Assembly (NCBI GenBank): GCA_965247385.1
Contig: CBDFHG010000002.1
Coordinates: forward strand, 1,302,001-1,366,000
Direction of reading: 5' to 3'
DNA: 64,000 bases
DNA from: Thermohalobaculum sp965247385
GTDB lineage: Bacteria; Pseudomonadota; Alphaproteobacteria; Rhodobacterales; Rhodobacteraceae
The position numbers were made by a program, and so were the translations under genes. Each line of letters starts with the position of its first letter. Within the stretch, counting starts at the first letter, position 1. Below the pieces are notes generated by a model. The model ran no database searches. It saw only the letters and a list, made by a program, of their open reading frames with translations, and was not told the origin of the DNA. Positions 35,864-45,640 of this stretch are shown here, piece after piece.

Positions 35864-38800
35864 CTAAAAGCGGACTTCGCCTTTCAGCATGATCGCGTGA
35901 TCGGCGGCACCGTCGCTACTCTCGTGGCGCTCGCCGGTCAAATTCAGCTCAAACAACGCGCCAAGTTCCCATTCCATCCCCAGGCGATAATTTCTGGCAG
36001 AGTCGCCGAAGGTCACCTCGCTGTAGGGGGTCAGCAGACCGCGCCCGCCGAACGCGGGCAGCCCGTAGCCAAGGCGCAGGTCCATGCGCGCGCCGTAATC
36101 CCGCTCGCCGTCGATCTTGTCGTGCAGGCCCTGTTGCCACAATCTTTGGGTGCCGCTGACGGTCTTGCCGTAGCCGGGACTCAGGTTGAACGACAGCCCG
36201 CGCCCGTTTCCTCGCTCCAGGCGAATCAGGCCATTAACGCCCCATTCCCCATAGCTGTCCCGTCCCACCAAGGTGCGCGCCCGGCCTTCCAGGGTCAGGC
36301 CCATGACCGGATTGCTGTAGCGCACGCCGCCACCCAGTTCGGCCCCGAAACCGGTCTCGCCGTCGCCGCCGTCATGCCGCACCCCGACCTCCAGGCTCGG
36401 CTCCAGCTGCGCCCCGTCTGCCAGCGTGTGCGTCCGGCTCCCTTCCAGGATCATCCGCACCCGCCGCGCGTCCACCGTCAGGGCCGCCATCTCATCGCTA
36501 CCCTCCACTTCCATCTCCGTCAGCAAAGCGTCGCCCTTGAGCCGGAGCGTGGTCGCGCCCACCTTCAACAACCGGCCGAGGCCGCCCACGGCCACGGTGC
36601 GCATCTCGACATCGCTCGACGCTTGCTGCGCCTCATTGGCGATCTCCAGATCGCCCCAGCCGTAGCCCACGGTGGCCCACAGATCCAGCTTCCCCGAAAG
36701 CGCACTCCAGCCCACATAGGGATGGAAGCTGGTGAGGTCCAACTCATAATCACCGCTACGACCGGGGACGCTGTAGTCCAGATCGACCCGACTCCAGGAC
36801 ACCGCCAGGCCGACCAGCAGGTCGTCGCGCAGGCGGGCGTCCGCGCCCAGATGGGCGCTGAACAGGTCGCCGTCCCAGTCCACCGCCCCGCCGGAACCGT
36901 CGAGGTTGCTGTAGTCGCCAGCGCCCCAGAAGGCGAGCGAAGACAGACCGGGCGCGCCCGCCGCGGCGCGCGCATTCAGCGGCAAGACAAAGTCGCCGCC
37001 GCCGAGCAGATCTTTCAGGCTGAGCGTGCCGTCAGCCATAGCTTGCCCGTGGCTGGCGAGCGCGCCGGCCACGCCGGCCACGGTGGTCTGGCCGCCGAGA
37101 TTGAAACTGCCCGCGCTATCGGTGCCGCCGTCAGCGCGAGCTTGTGTCACGCGCCGCGCAATCGCGCCCACCGTGTGGCCGGCGATGGCGCGGGCCACTT
37201 CCGGCAGAATCGTGCGGTTGAGGTCGGCAAACCGTGGCAAGGCCACGGTGACGGTGAAGTCGGCCGTGGCCGTGGCGCCGTTGTCGTCGGTCACCGTATA
37301 GGTCAGGATGGTGGTCGCCGCCGCGGTCGGCATGCCGGACAGCGTGCGGCTGGCCGCATCGAAGGTCAGACCCGCTGGCAGGGCATCGCCCGGGCCGGTC
37401 AGAGTGTAGGTCAGTTCGCCGGTGCCGCCGGTCGCTTCCGGCAGGGTCAGGGCGTCGATTGCCGTGTCCAGGGTATAGCTCTGGTCGTCCGGCGCGGTCA
37501 GCACCAGGGGGGCCACTACCGGCGCGGTCGGGTCGCTGGTGGCGATCTTGCCGCTGCCCGTGCTGTCGTTGTAAGTGGCGACGGCTTGCAGGGTGCTGTC
37601 TACGTCGCCAGCCACCGGGGAGTAGGCCGCATCGGTTGCGCCGCTGATGTCGGTGGTACTACCGGCGCTACTGGATTGCCATTGCCAGGTCGTGCCGGTG
37701 ACGGCTGCCGAGCCGCTGTCCGCATCGGTCACGCTGGCGGTCAAGGTATCGCCCACTCGCGGCGCGCCCGACACCGTTGTGCCATCACGGGTGATGGCGA
37801 TGGCGACCACGCCGTCTTCGTCATCCACATTGGTGACGGTGACGGTAACATCCAGCGTGTCGCTCTCGTTTGGATCACCGTCGTCGGTGGCGGTGATGGT
37901 AACGGAGTAAATATTGCTCGTGGCGACGGAGGCCGGAGTTTCAAAGTCCCGTACCGTTTTGAAAGTCAAAGCCCCGTTTGTATCAATGCTGAAATCGGCC
38001 GCATCAGTGCCGCCCAGGGTCCAGGTGACGGTGTCGCCCTCGGCATCGGGCGCGGTATAAGTCGCCACCGCGGTCGCGACAGGAGTGTTCTCGGCATAAT
38101 CCACCGCCGCATCCGCAGTGCCTATCACCGGCGCGGTGTTGGCCGCGGTCGGCGTGGCGGTGGCTTCGCCTGACGCTTCGCTCTCGCCCACCGAGTTCAC
38201 CGTGCGCACTTCGAAGAAGTATGCGGTGTCGTTGGTCAAGCCGGCCACGGTGACCGGCGAGGTGGTCGCCACTATCCACGCGCCATATTCGCCAGTGCCT
38301 GCTTTTACGCGATACTCATAGCCGGTGATGTCCGCGCCGCCGGTTGCGCCCGGTGCCGTCCATGCCAGCGTGACCGTGGCATCGCCCGGCCTCGCCGTCA
38401 AACCGGTCGGCGCGCCCGGCGGCGCGGCGGTAACGGTTGCGGTCGGGTCGCTGGTGGCGATCGTGCTGCCCGTGCTGTCGTTGTAAGTGGCGACGGCTTG
38501 CAGGGTGCTGCCTACGTCGCCAGCCACCGGGGAGTAGGCCGCAGCGATTGCGCCGCTGATGTCGGTGTAGGTACCGGCGCTACTGGATTTGGATTGCCAT
38601 TGCCAGGTCGTGCCGGTGACGGCTGCCGAGCCGCTGTCCGCATCGGTCACGCTGGCGGTCAAGGTATCGCCCACTCGCGGCGCGCCCGACACCGTTGTGC
38701 CATCACGGGTGATGGCGATGGCGACCACGCCGGCTTCGTCATCCACATTGGTGACGGTGACGGTAACATCCAGCGTGTCGCTCTCGCTTGGATCACCGTC

Positions 38801-39985
38801 GTCGGTGGCGGTGATGGTAACGGAGTAAATATTGCTCGTGGCGCCGGAGGCCGGGGTTTCAAAGTCCCGTACCGTGTTGAAAGTCAAAGCCCCGTTTGTA
38901 TCAATGCTGAAATCGCCCGCATCAGTGCCGCCCAGGGTCCAGGTGACGGTGTCGCCCTCGGCATCGGTCGCGGTATAAGTCGCCACCGCGGTCGCGACAG
39001 GAGTGTTCTCGGCATAATCCACCGCCGCATCCGCAGTGCCTATCACCGGCGCGGTGTTGGCCGCGGTCGGCGTGGCGGTGGCTTCGTCTGACGCTTCGCT
39101 CTCGCCCACCGAGTTCACCGCGCGCACTTCGAAGAAGTATGCGGTGTCGTTGGTCAAGCCGGCCACGGTGTATTCGGTCGCGGTGGCGCTGTTTGGAATT
39201 GCCATCCAATCGACGACGGCGGCGGAGCCGGTGGTGTCATAGTCGCCCATGGCGTCGCTTTGGCGATACTCATAGCCGGTGATGCCCGCGCCGCCGGTTG
39301 CGCCCGGTGCCGTCCATGCCAGCGTGACCGTGGCATCGCCCGGCCTCGCCGTCAAACCGGTCGGCGCGCCCGGCGGCGCGGCGGTAACGGTTGCGGTCGG
39401 TGCGCTGGTGGCGATCGTGCTGCCCGTGCTGTCGTTGTAAGTGGCGACGGCTTGCAGGGTGCTGTCTACGTCGTCAGCCACCGGGGAGTAGGCCGCATCG
39501 GTTGCGCCGCTGATGTCGGTGTAGGTACCGGCGCTACTGGATTTGGATTGCCATTGCCAGGTCGTGCCGGTGACGGCTGCCGAGCCGCTGTCCGCATCGG
39601 TCACGCTGGCGGTCAAGGTATCGCCCACTCGCGGCGCGCCCGACACCGTTGTGCCATCACGGGTGATGGCGATGGCGACCACGCCGTCTTCGTCATCCAC
39701 ATTGGTGACGGTGACGGTAACATCCAGCGTGCCGCTCTCGCTTGGATCACCGTCGTCGGTGGCGGTGATGGTAACGAAGTAAATATTGCTCGTGGCGTCG
39801 GAGGCCGGGGTTTCAAAGTCCCGTACCGTGTTGAAAGTCAAAGCCCCGTTTGTATCAATGCTGAAATCGGCCGCATCAGTGCCGCCCAGGGTCCAGGTAA
39901 CGGTGTCGCCCTCGGCATCGGTCGCGGTATAAGTCGCCACCGCGGTCGTCAAGCCGGCCACGGTGTATTCGGTCGCGCCATCCAA
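35864..39985 (-). CDS. Giant Ig/cadherin/FN3-repeat protein, C-terminal part with autotransporter-like beta-barrel
   Basis: 1373 residues as an open frame, without its own signal peptide, so it is most likely the 3' part of the gene at 40128-45623. Order: cadherin-like domain (ATYTATDAEGDTVTWTLGG), Ig-like domain (PRVGDTLTASVTDADSGSA), FN3 domain (GLTARPGDATVTLAWTAPG), with this set repeated nearly identically, a putative-Ig (He_PIG) domain near residue 840-920, a linker (ILPEVARAIAGHTVGAIARR), and a ~360-residue C-terminal domain of alternating strands ending in EVRF. The final Phe and barrel pattern indicate insertion in the outer membrane and surface display of the repeats. The frame is separated from the upstream part by small scrambled insertions; the native start is therefore not the ATG at 39985. 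Confidence 0.8.
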   Translation of the reverse strand: MDGATEYTVAGLTTAVATYTATDAEGDTVTWTLGGTDAADFSIDTNGALTFNTVRDFETPASDATSNIYFVTITATDDGDPSESGTLDVTVTVTNVDDEDGVVAIAITRDGTTVSGAPRVGDTLTASVTDADSGSAAVTGTTWQWQSKSSSAGTYTDISGATDAAYSPVADDVDSTLQAVATYNDSTGSTIATSAPTATVTAAPPGAPTGLTARPGDATVTLAWTAPGATGGAGITGYEYRQSDAMGDYDTTGSAAVVDWMAIPNSATATEYTVAGLTNDTAYFFEVRAVNSVGESEASDEATATPTAANTAPVIGTADAAVDYAENTPVATAVATYTATDAEGDTVTWTLGGTDAGDFSIDTNGALTFNTVRDFETPASGATSNIYSVTITATDDGDPSESDTLDVTVTVTNVDDEAGVVAIAITRDGTTVSGAPRVGDTLTASVTDADSGSAAVTGTTWQWQSKSSSAGTYTDISGAIAAAYSPVAGDVGSTLQAVATYNDSTGSTIATSDPTATVTAAPPGAPTGLTARPGDATVTLAWTAPGATGGADITGYEYRVKAGTGEYGAWIVATTSPVTVAGLTNDTAYFFEVRTVNSVGESEASGEATATPTAANTAPVIGTADAAVDYAENTPVATAVATYTAPDAEGDTVTWTLGGTDAADFSIDTNGALTFKTVRDFETPASVATSNIYSVTITATDDGDPNESDTLDVTVTVTNVDDEDGVVAIAITRDGTTVSGAPRVGDTLTASVTDADSGSAAVTGTTWQWQSSSAGSTTDISGATDAAYSPVAGDVDSTLQAVATYNDSTGSGKIATSDPTAPVVAPLVLTAPDDQSYTLDTAIDALTLPEATGGTGELTYTLTGPGDALPAGLTFDAASRTLSGMPTAAATTILTYTVTDDNGATATADFTVTVALPRFADLNRTILPEVARAIAGHTVGAIARRVTQARADGGTDSAGSFNLGGQTTVAGVAGALASHGQAMADGTLSLKDLLGGGDFVLPLNARAAAGAPGLSSLAFWGAGDYSNLDGSGGAVDWDGDLFSAHLGADARLRDDLLVGLAVSWSRVDLDYSVPGRSGDYELDLTSFHPYVGWSALSGKLDLWATVGYGWGDLEIANEAQQASSDVEMRTVAVGGLGRLLKVGATTLRLKGDALLTEMEVEGSDEMAALTVDARRVRMILEGSRTHTLADGAQLEPSLEVGVRHDGGDGETGFGAELGGGVRYSNPVMGLTLEGRARTLVGRDSYGEWGVNGLIRLERGNGRGLSFNLSPGYGKTVSGTQRLWQQGLHDKIDGERDYGARMDLRLGYGLPAFGGRGLLTPYSEVTFGDSARNYRLGMEWELGALFELNLTGERHESSDGAADHAIMLKGEVRF

Positions 39986-39986
39986 T
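39949..39986. other. 38-bp scrambled insertion that shifts the adhesin frame
   Basis: Between GCGGTCG and CGACAGGAG, which are adjacent in the other repeat units, lies a 38-base piece copied from the FN3-coding part of the same repeat (TCAAGCCGGCCACGGTGTAT...) with a gap inside it. Length is not a multiple of three. Confidence 0.7.
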
Positions 39987-40114
39987 CGACAGGAGTGTTC
40001 TCGGCATAATCCACCGCCGCATCCGCAGTGCCTATCACCGGCGCGGTGTTGGCCGCGGTCGGCGTGGCGGTGACTTCGTCTGACGCTTCGCTCTCGCCCA
40101 CCGAGTTCACCGCG

Positions 40115-40146
40115 GACCGTTGTGCCATCACGGGTGATGGCGATGG
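40115..40146. other. 32-bp scrambled insertion that shifts the adhesin frame
   Basis: Between CACCGCG and CGCACTTCG, adjacent in unit 2, lies GACCGTTGTGCCATCACGGG followed by TGATGGCGATGG, a piece whose normal place is in the Ig-coding part of the repeat. With the 38-bp insertion it gives a net +1 shift. Confidence 0.7.
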
Positions 40147-43100
40147 CGCACTTCGAAGAAGTATGCGGTGTCGTTGGTCAAGCCGGCCACGGTGTATTCG
40201 GTCGCGGTGGCGCTGTTTGGAATTGCCATCCAATCGACGACGGCGGCGGAGCCGGTGGTGTCATAGTCGCCCGTGGCGGCCATCCAATCGACGACGGCGG
40301 CGGAGCCGGTGGTGTCATAGTCGCCCGTGGCGTCGCTTTGGCGATACTCATAGCCGGTGATGTCCGCGCCGCCGGTTGCGCCCGGTGCCGTCCATGCCAG
40401 CGTGACCGTGGCATCGCCCGGCCTCGCCGTCAAACCGGTCGGCGCGCCCGGCGGCGCGGCGGTAACGGTTGCGGTGCCAGTTGCGCTCGCTTCTGCCGCG
40501 GGGCCCATATTCGGGGTGGTCGCGGTGTCCGTCACGCTGTTGGCGGCAAGGGTCAGGGTGAAGGCTGTCGCTCGCGGGGTGATGCTGATGGTGTAGGTGG
40601 TGCTCGGGCCGCTGGCCGGGGTCACACTATTCACCACGAGGTCGCCGGACGCCACAATGCTGTTGGAAACGGAGAAATCATCCACCGCCAAACCGGTTAC
40701 CGGCTCGGAGAAGGTAATGTCGTAATCCTGCGCCGTGTCAATCACACCTTCGGCAATGGGGCCGAGGGTCACCGTCGGCGGAGTGGTGTCGGCAGGTACT
40801 TCGTCAGACGTTATCTGCGCTGAATGATCACCAACAGGGTTACCCTCGGCAAAACCACGTACACCAATTGCATCAGCATCATTTGCTGTGTCAAAAAGTG
40901 GATCAGTAGTGGCAATAGTATGTGGACTAGTGACAAGCTCAATAATTATCACATTATTCTCACCTGTTTTAATTGCATAAATAGTAAAATCGACACCAGG
41001 TATATTATCCCAAGATACTTCGATGGAATTATCAGGTAGTCTTTCAACTGTTACAGTTGGTTCAGCCACCGGCTCGCTCACGGTGACGGTGCGGGTCAGC
41101 GGGTCGGCGGCATTGCCGGCGCTGTCCATCACATTGTAGGTAAGGGTGTACTCACCAGCAGTGTCAACGTCCACGGGGCCATCGGTAATGACAATGTTGG
41201 AGAAGGCGATGGGGCCATCAAGAACATCATCGGCGGTTACCGGGTCGTTGTAGGCATCACCCTTTGTTATGGTGACGCTGGCTCCGCCGCCATTCAGGCT
41301 AATGGTTGGCTTCACGGTATCATGCATAAACCTGGCAAGCCCGGCAAATTCGGAGACAACGCCATTCACTGTCTGGCGGGCTCGCACCACATTGTCGTTA
41401 TATGTGGCTTGGGAAGCAGTAAGGTCGAAACTACGGTCGGTGTTGCTGCCGGTGGTGTGAGAGTTGCCACTATTGGAAGACCATTCCCAGGTGTCCCTGT
41501 CGTTCTGAAAATCGGCGTGCAGTGTAACCACTATTGATCTGTTTCTGGTGATGCGGTCCGTATTAGTACCACCATCGCGAGCCGTGTCGCTCGCCAGGGC
41601 AATGCCTGGTTGTGGAACGGCACGGGCAACGGTGACGGTGTAGGTTTGTGTTGAAGTGTCCTCGGCGGTGACGACGATGGGGATGGTGTTATTGCCAACA
41701 TCCAAGTCAATCGCTTCACTGGGTTGGCCGCTGGCAACAGGAACGTCGTTCACAGCCACGGCTGCGCCGTCGTCAGTCGTGGTCGGCGTTACCGTAACGC
41801 TTGCCACATCAGTGCCCACGCTGACGGCGTAGGCATTGGTGGCAGCATCGAAGGTCGGATTCAGGGTGCCTGCCGAAACATCCAGGGCGGACAGAGTCGA
41901 ATCCGTAGACGGCGCGGGGGCCACAGCACCGGTCGCCGCGCTGGCAACTTTTTTACCGCCACCTTCGCCGTCGGTGTAAGTGGCGACCACTCGAATAATC
42001 CTGCCGACATCACCAACTCCCGGATCGTAGATCGCACCGGTGGCACCGCTGATGTCGGGCCAGGCGGCATCGTCGACGGCGGCGGCGGCGTCGGTGCCGT
42101 CCACCGCGCTTTGCCATTGATGCGTAATGCTGGAAACAGGCGTTCCAGCAGGCGGCGAATCCAGGTCAGTCACCGTGCCGGCGGTTAGCGTCACGCCAAC
42201 CTGCGCGTCGCCGGTAATGGCACTGATGGCACCCGGTTCATCCACGTTGGTAACCGTAATCGTAACTTCCAGACCTTGGGTCACGGGCTGAAGACTGCCG
42301 TCTACACCGCGTATAGTGATATTATAGACGTTGTCCGCGCCTTGGTCCCGCGGTGCCTCATAGTCCGGCGAGAAACTTGGTTCGTTATCAAAACGCAGTT
42401 CCCCGTTAGATCCAAGGCGGAATAAACCGCCTTCCAGCACGCTAGTAAAAACCGTAAGTCTATCGACATCCGCCGTGGTGGTGTAGCTGCCCAGAAGAGT
42501 GTCGTGGGAGGTGTTCTCAGGAATTGACAGGGTCGCAGGACCCGTTATGACCGGCAACGGTGCCGTAGCCGTGCCGGCTTGGCTGGTTTCGGCAACAGGC
42601 CACGCGGCGAGGTCGGTCACGCTGCCCGCGGTAAGGATCAGGTTGAAGGATGCCGCAGTCGCGGTGTAGGTGATGGTGTAAGCAGTACCGCCATCGCTAC
42701 CGCTCACAGCAGTCACCGTGATACCTGTGGAAGCGGAGAAATCACCCGCAGCCAAACCGGCCACCGCCTCGGAGAAGGTGATGTCGTGCGTCTGCCCCGC
42801 CCGGTCAATCACAGCACCGGTAATGCTGCCGAGGTTCGCGGTCGGCGCATCAGCATCAATGGTAAATGCATCAAGCCCGGCAAAGTCGGAACGAATGCCA
42901 TCCACGGTCTGACGCACTCGCACTTGGTCGGCTGCATAATCGGCACTGACTGCGGGTAAAGTGAAACTGGTGCCGGTGCCGGGGACGAAAGCGGTGACAC
43001 CGCCATCGGTGGAGTATTCCCAGGTGTCACTGTTGGTATTAAAACCGGTTGCCAGCGTAACGTCTATATCTCTGTTTCTGGTGAGGCGGTCCGTATTAAC

Positions 43101-45623
43101 ACCACCATCGGCAGCCGTGTCCCTCCTCAGAGCAATGCCCGGAGGCGGGCCAGCGCGGGTGATGTGGATGTTGTAACTTTCGAAGGAGTTGCCGTCCTCG
43201 GCGGTAACTTCAATTTCGATTGTGTTGGGAGTACTGCCAACCTCGGTCAGATTCCCCGTAACAGTTACGGGGCTCGGTGATTTATCTCCAGTCACCTGAG
43301 CACCATTCACAACCACAACTATGTTCGTGGTGGCGTGAGTCGAGGACGCCGCAATCGTAACGCTGGTCACTCCATTCGCCACGCTGGCGGTGTACGGGGA
43401 GTCAACCGAGACGCCAGCCATGAAGGCCGGCGTCAAAGTAATTTCGTTGCCATGGCTACCGGTAAGGGTCAGAGTTGCCAGAGAAGTGTCCGAGGTCGGT
43501 GCCGTGGTGGCCGCGGCAGCCACGGTGACGTTGAATGCCCGACCGATTTCATTTGCTGGATCATTCCCGTCGTCGCTCACCCTGTAGGCCAGGGAGGTGG
43601 CGCTCGTCACCTCGCTCGGCGTGCCGGACAGCGTGCGGCTGGCCGCATCGAAGGTCAGACCCGCCGGCAGGGCGCCGTCCCCCGGCCCGGTCAGAGTGTA
43701 GGTCAGTTCGCCGCTGGCACCGGTGGCCGCCGGCAGGACCAGGTTGATCGCCGTGCCCACGGTATAGAACTGGGCGGGCGGCAGGTTCAGCGCCAGGCCG
43801 GCGACCACGCGGATGAGGAATGTCTTGCTGACGGTGAAGCCGTTGGCGTCGGTCACCGTGTAGGCTGCCAGGGCGAACGACACCGTGGTTGGCGTGCCGG
43901 ACAGCGTGCGTGTGCCGGCGTCAAAGTTCAGGCCCGCCGGCAGATCGTTCAGGGTGTAGGTGTATGGCGTGGTGCCGATGGTGGCCGCCGGCAGGACCAG
44001 GTCGACGATCGTCGTGTCCTTGGTATGGAACTGGTCGGGCGGCTTGGTCAGCGCCAGGGGGGCCGCGGCCACGGTGACGTTGAATAGCCGAGTGAATACC
44101 TTTGCTGGATCACTCCCGGCGTCGCTCACCTTGTAGGTCAGCTCGGTGGCGCTCGTCGCCTCGGTCGGCGTGCCGAACAGCGCGCGGTTGGCCGCATCGA
44201 AGGTCAGACCCGCTGGCAGGGCATCGCCCTGCCCGGTCAGGGTGTAGGTCAGTTCGCCGCTGGCGCCGGTGGCCGGTGGCAGGACCAGGTTGATCGCCGT
44301 GCCCACGGTATAGAACTGGTCGGGCGCCCCGTTCAGCGCCAGGCTGGCGGTCACGCCGACGAAGAAGGTCGTGCTGACGGTGGCGGACGGGGTCGCCGAG
44401 TCGGTCACCCTGTAGGTCACGGTGTTGTCCGCCACCGCAGTCGGCGTGCCGGCCAGCCTACGGCTGCCGCCGGCAAAGTTCAGTCCGGCGGGGTGCCCGC
44501 TCACGCTGTAGGTGTATGGCGCGGTGCCGCCGGTCGCCGCCGGCAGGGTCAGGCCGACGATCGTCGTGTCCTTGGTATGGAACTGGGCGGGCGGCGCGGT
44601 CAGCGCCAGGGGGGCGGTGGCACGGCCGATCGCGCTCGCCGCGGTCGCGGGGCCCATATTCGGGATGGTCGCGGTGTCCGTCACGCTGTCTATTGCAAGG
44701 GTCAGGGTGAAGGCTGTCGCTCGCGGGGTGATGCTGATGGTGTAGGTGGTGCTGGGGCCGCTGGCCGGGGTCACACTATTCACCACGAGGTCGCCGGACG
44801 CCTCAATGTTGGTGGAAACGGAGAAATCAATCACCGCCAAACCGGTTACCGCCTCGGAGAAGGTAATGTCGTAATCCTGCGCCGTGCCAATCACACCTTT
44901 GGCAATGGTGTCGAGGGTCACCATCGGCGGAGTGGTGTCGGGGCGCGCTCCAGTCGTGTGAACCGCTCTCGCATAATCTGTACCATGTAATGTAATCCAA
45001 ATCTCGCCGTCAAAGTCATAGCCAGTTAATATGCTACGTGACACTGGAGAATCTACCTGACCACCAGTGACATTTTGTTGACTGCGTAAAAATGATGGCC
45101 TTCCAGTTTGACGCCAGCGAATCTCAAATACACCTGCCTCTGTCGGTGTAAAGGTTACCTGTGTAGTTCCATCTCCATTATAAGTATAGGTCGCAATGTT
45201 GTCCTTGACTGGTACTACGGGGGCTTCTGCGGTTATCGTTGTTTCTGCTCTACCATCACACCTACCGCCACAACCGATGGCAGTTACAAAAAATGTGTAC
45301 GTTTGCCCGTGGACCACTGGTACAGGAGTCGTGGCGACTAATCCTTTTAGATCGTCAATAGTAATTTCGGTATTCGTGGTACTCTGTATATTCAACCTAC
45401 TCGTAACACCACTGCGCGTAACACCAACAGCTATACCATAATTAAATGGTCCCGTACCAGCGGTGGGTGCCGTCCAACTTAGTGTGATTTGATTATTGAA
45501 AGGTCCAGATACCGCCGTAAGGTCGCCTGGGACTGGGTTTTGCGCATGGGCGGTGCCCATTGATGCCATCATCGCTACCAGCAGCGCCGAGGTGAAAACG
45601 AATTGGGTGATGAGTTTGTTCAT
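40128..45623 (-). CDS. Giant secreted multi-Ig/cadherin-like adhesin, N-terminal part
   Basis: 1831 residues from ATG 45623. Signal peptide MNKLITQFVFTSALLVAMMA ending near AHAQ (residue 28). Then FN3-like (30-130), bacterial Ig-like (ITFSEAVTGLAVIDFSVS, 230-330), a run of about five putative-Ig domains (QFYTVGTAINLVLP, LPAGLTFDAA, LSGTP; 330-710), cadherin-like beta-sandwich (710-810), Ig-like with DITFSEAVAGLA (900-1010), cadherin (1010-1115), another beta-sandwich (TLSALDVSAGTLNPTFD; 1235-1330), an Ig/HYR-like domain (GEYTLTYNVMDSAGNAADP; 1440-1520), Ig-like and FN3. It ends out of frame in the repeat zone; the natural continuation is 35864-39985. The long C-poor, Thr/Ala/Gly-rich composition suits a surface adhesin. 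Confidence 0.85.
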   Translation of the reverse strand: MNKLITQFVFTSALLVAMMASMGTAHAQNPVPGDLTAVSGPFNNQITLSWTAPTAGTGPFNYGIAVGVTRSGVTSRLNIQSTTNTEITIDDLKGLVATTPVPVVHGQTYTFFVTAIGCGGRCDGRAETTITAEAPVVPVKDNIATYTYNGDGTTQVTFTPTEAGVFEIRWRQTGRPSFLRSQQNVTGGQVDSPVSRSILTGYDFDGEIWITLHGTDYARAVHTTGARPDTTPPMVTLDTIAKGVIGTAQDYDITFSEAVTGLAVIDFSVSTNIEASGDLVVNSVTPASGPSTTYTISITPRATAFTLTLAIDSVTDTATIPNMGPATAASAIGRATAPLALTAPPAQFHTKDTTIVGLTLPAATGGTAPYTYSVSGHPAGLNFAGGSRRLAGTPTAVADNTVTYRVTDSATPSATVSTTFFVGVTASLALNGAPDQFYTVGTAINLVLPPATGASGELTYTLTGQGDALPAGLTFDAANRALFGTPTEATSATELTYKVSDAGSDPAKVFTRLFNVTVAAAPLALTKPPDQFHTKDTTIVDLVLPAATIGTTPYTYTLNDLPAGLNFDAGTRTLSGTPTTVSFALAAYTVTDANGFTVSKTFLIRVVAGLALNLPPAQFYTVGTAINLVLPAATGASGELTYTLTGPGDGALPAGLTFDAASRTLSGTPSEVTSATSLAYRVSDDGNDPANEIGRAFNVTVAAAATTAPTSDTSLATLTLTGSHGNEITLTPAFMAGVSVDSPYTASVANGVTSVTIAASSTHATTNIVVVVNGAQVTGDKSPSPVTVTGNLTEVGSTPNTIEIEVTAEDGNSFESYNIHITRAGPPPGIALRRDTAADGGVNTDRLTRNRDIDVTLATGFNTNSDTWEYSTDGGVTAFVPGTGTSFTLPAVSADYAADQVRVRQTVDGIRSDFAGLDAFTIDADAPTANLGSITGAVIDRAGQTHDITFSEAVAGLAAGDFSASTGITVTAVSGSDGGTAYTITYTATAASFNLILTAGSVTDLAAWPVAETSQAGTATAPLPVITGPATLSIPENTSHDTLLGSYTTTADVDRLTVFTSVLEGGLFRLGSNGELRFDNEPSFSPDYEAPRDQGADNVYNITIRGVDGSLQPVTQGLEVTITVTNVDEPGAISAITGDAQVGVTLTAGTVTDLDSPPAGTPVSSITHQWQSAVDGTDAAAAVDDAAWPDISGATGAIYDPGVGDVGRIIRVVATYTDGEGGGKKVASAATGAVAPAPSTDSTLSALDVSAGTLNPTFDAATNAYAVSVGTDVASVTVTPTTTDDGAAVAVNDVPVASGQPSEAIDLDVGNNTIPIVVTAEDTSTQTYTVTVARAVPQPGIALASDTARDGGTNTDRITRNRSIVVTLHADFQNDRDTWEWSSNSGNSHTTGSNTDRSFDLTASQATYNDNVVRARQTVNGVVSEFAGLARFMHDTVKPTISLNGGGASVTITKGDAYNDPVTADDVLDGPIAFSNIVITDGPVDVDTAGEYTLTYNVMDSAGNAADPLTRTVTVSEPVAEPTVTVERLPDNSIEVSWDNIPGVDFTIYAIKTGENNVIIIELVTSPHTIATTDPLFDTANDADAIGVRGFAEGNPVGDHSAQITSDEVPADTTPPTVTLGPIAEGVIDTAQDYDITFSEPVTGLAVDDFSVSNSIVASGDLVVNSVTPASGPSTTYTISITPRATAFTLTLAANSVTDTATTPNMGPAAEASATGTATVTAAPPGAPTGLTARPGDATVTLAWTAPGATGGADITGYEYRQSDATGDYDTTGSAAVVDWMAATGDYDTTGSAAVVDWMAIPNSATATEYTVAGLTNDTAYFFEVRHRHHP
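40225..40332. repeat. Perfect 54-bp tandem duplication in the adhesin gene
   Basis: 40225-40278 and 40279-40332 are the same 54 bases, an in-frame repeat of 18 codons (ATGDYDTTGSAAVVDWMA). Confidence 0.9.
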
Positions 45624-45640
45624 GATGTTTGCCTTATCAG

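Larger units (their letters stand above)
37524..40469. repeat. Three tandem DNA repeats (~0.92, 0.95 and 1.08 kb) inside the adhesin gene
   Basis: Units begin at 37524, 38439 and 39393 (each with GCGGTCGG then GCGCTGG or TCGCTGG) and encode Ig-like, cadherin-like and FN3 modules. Units 1 and 2 match almost base for base over long stretches. Unit 3 is longer because of two short insertions and a 54-bp duplication. Such long near-identical repeats can expand, contract or recombine. Confidence 0.85.

Noticed and set aside
35897..38173. 758-codon plus-strand frame opposite the adhesin
   Set aside because: Repetitive Gly/Arg sequence is the reverse of Ig-repeat DNA; no start site or domain.
37524..40469. 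Regular repeats that might suggest a CRISPR or other array
   Set aside because: Repeat units are ~0.9-1.1 kb and encode continuous protein domains; there are no short direct repeats with unique spacers.
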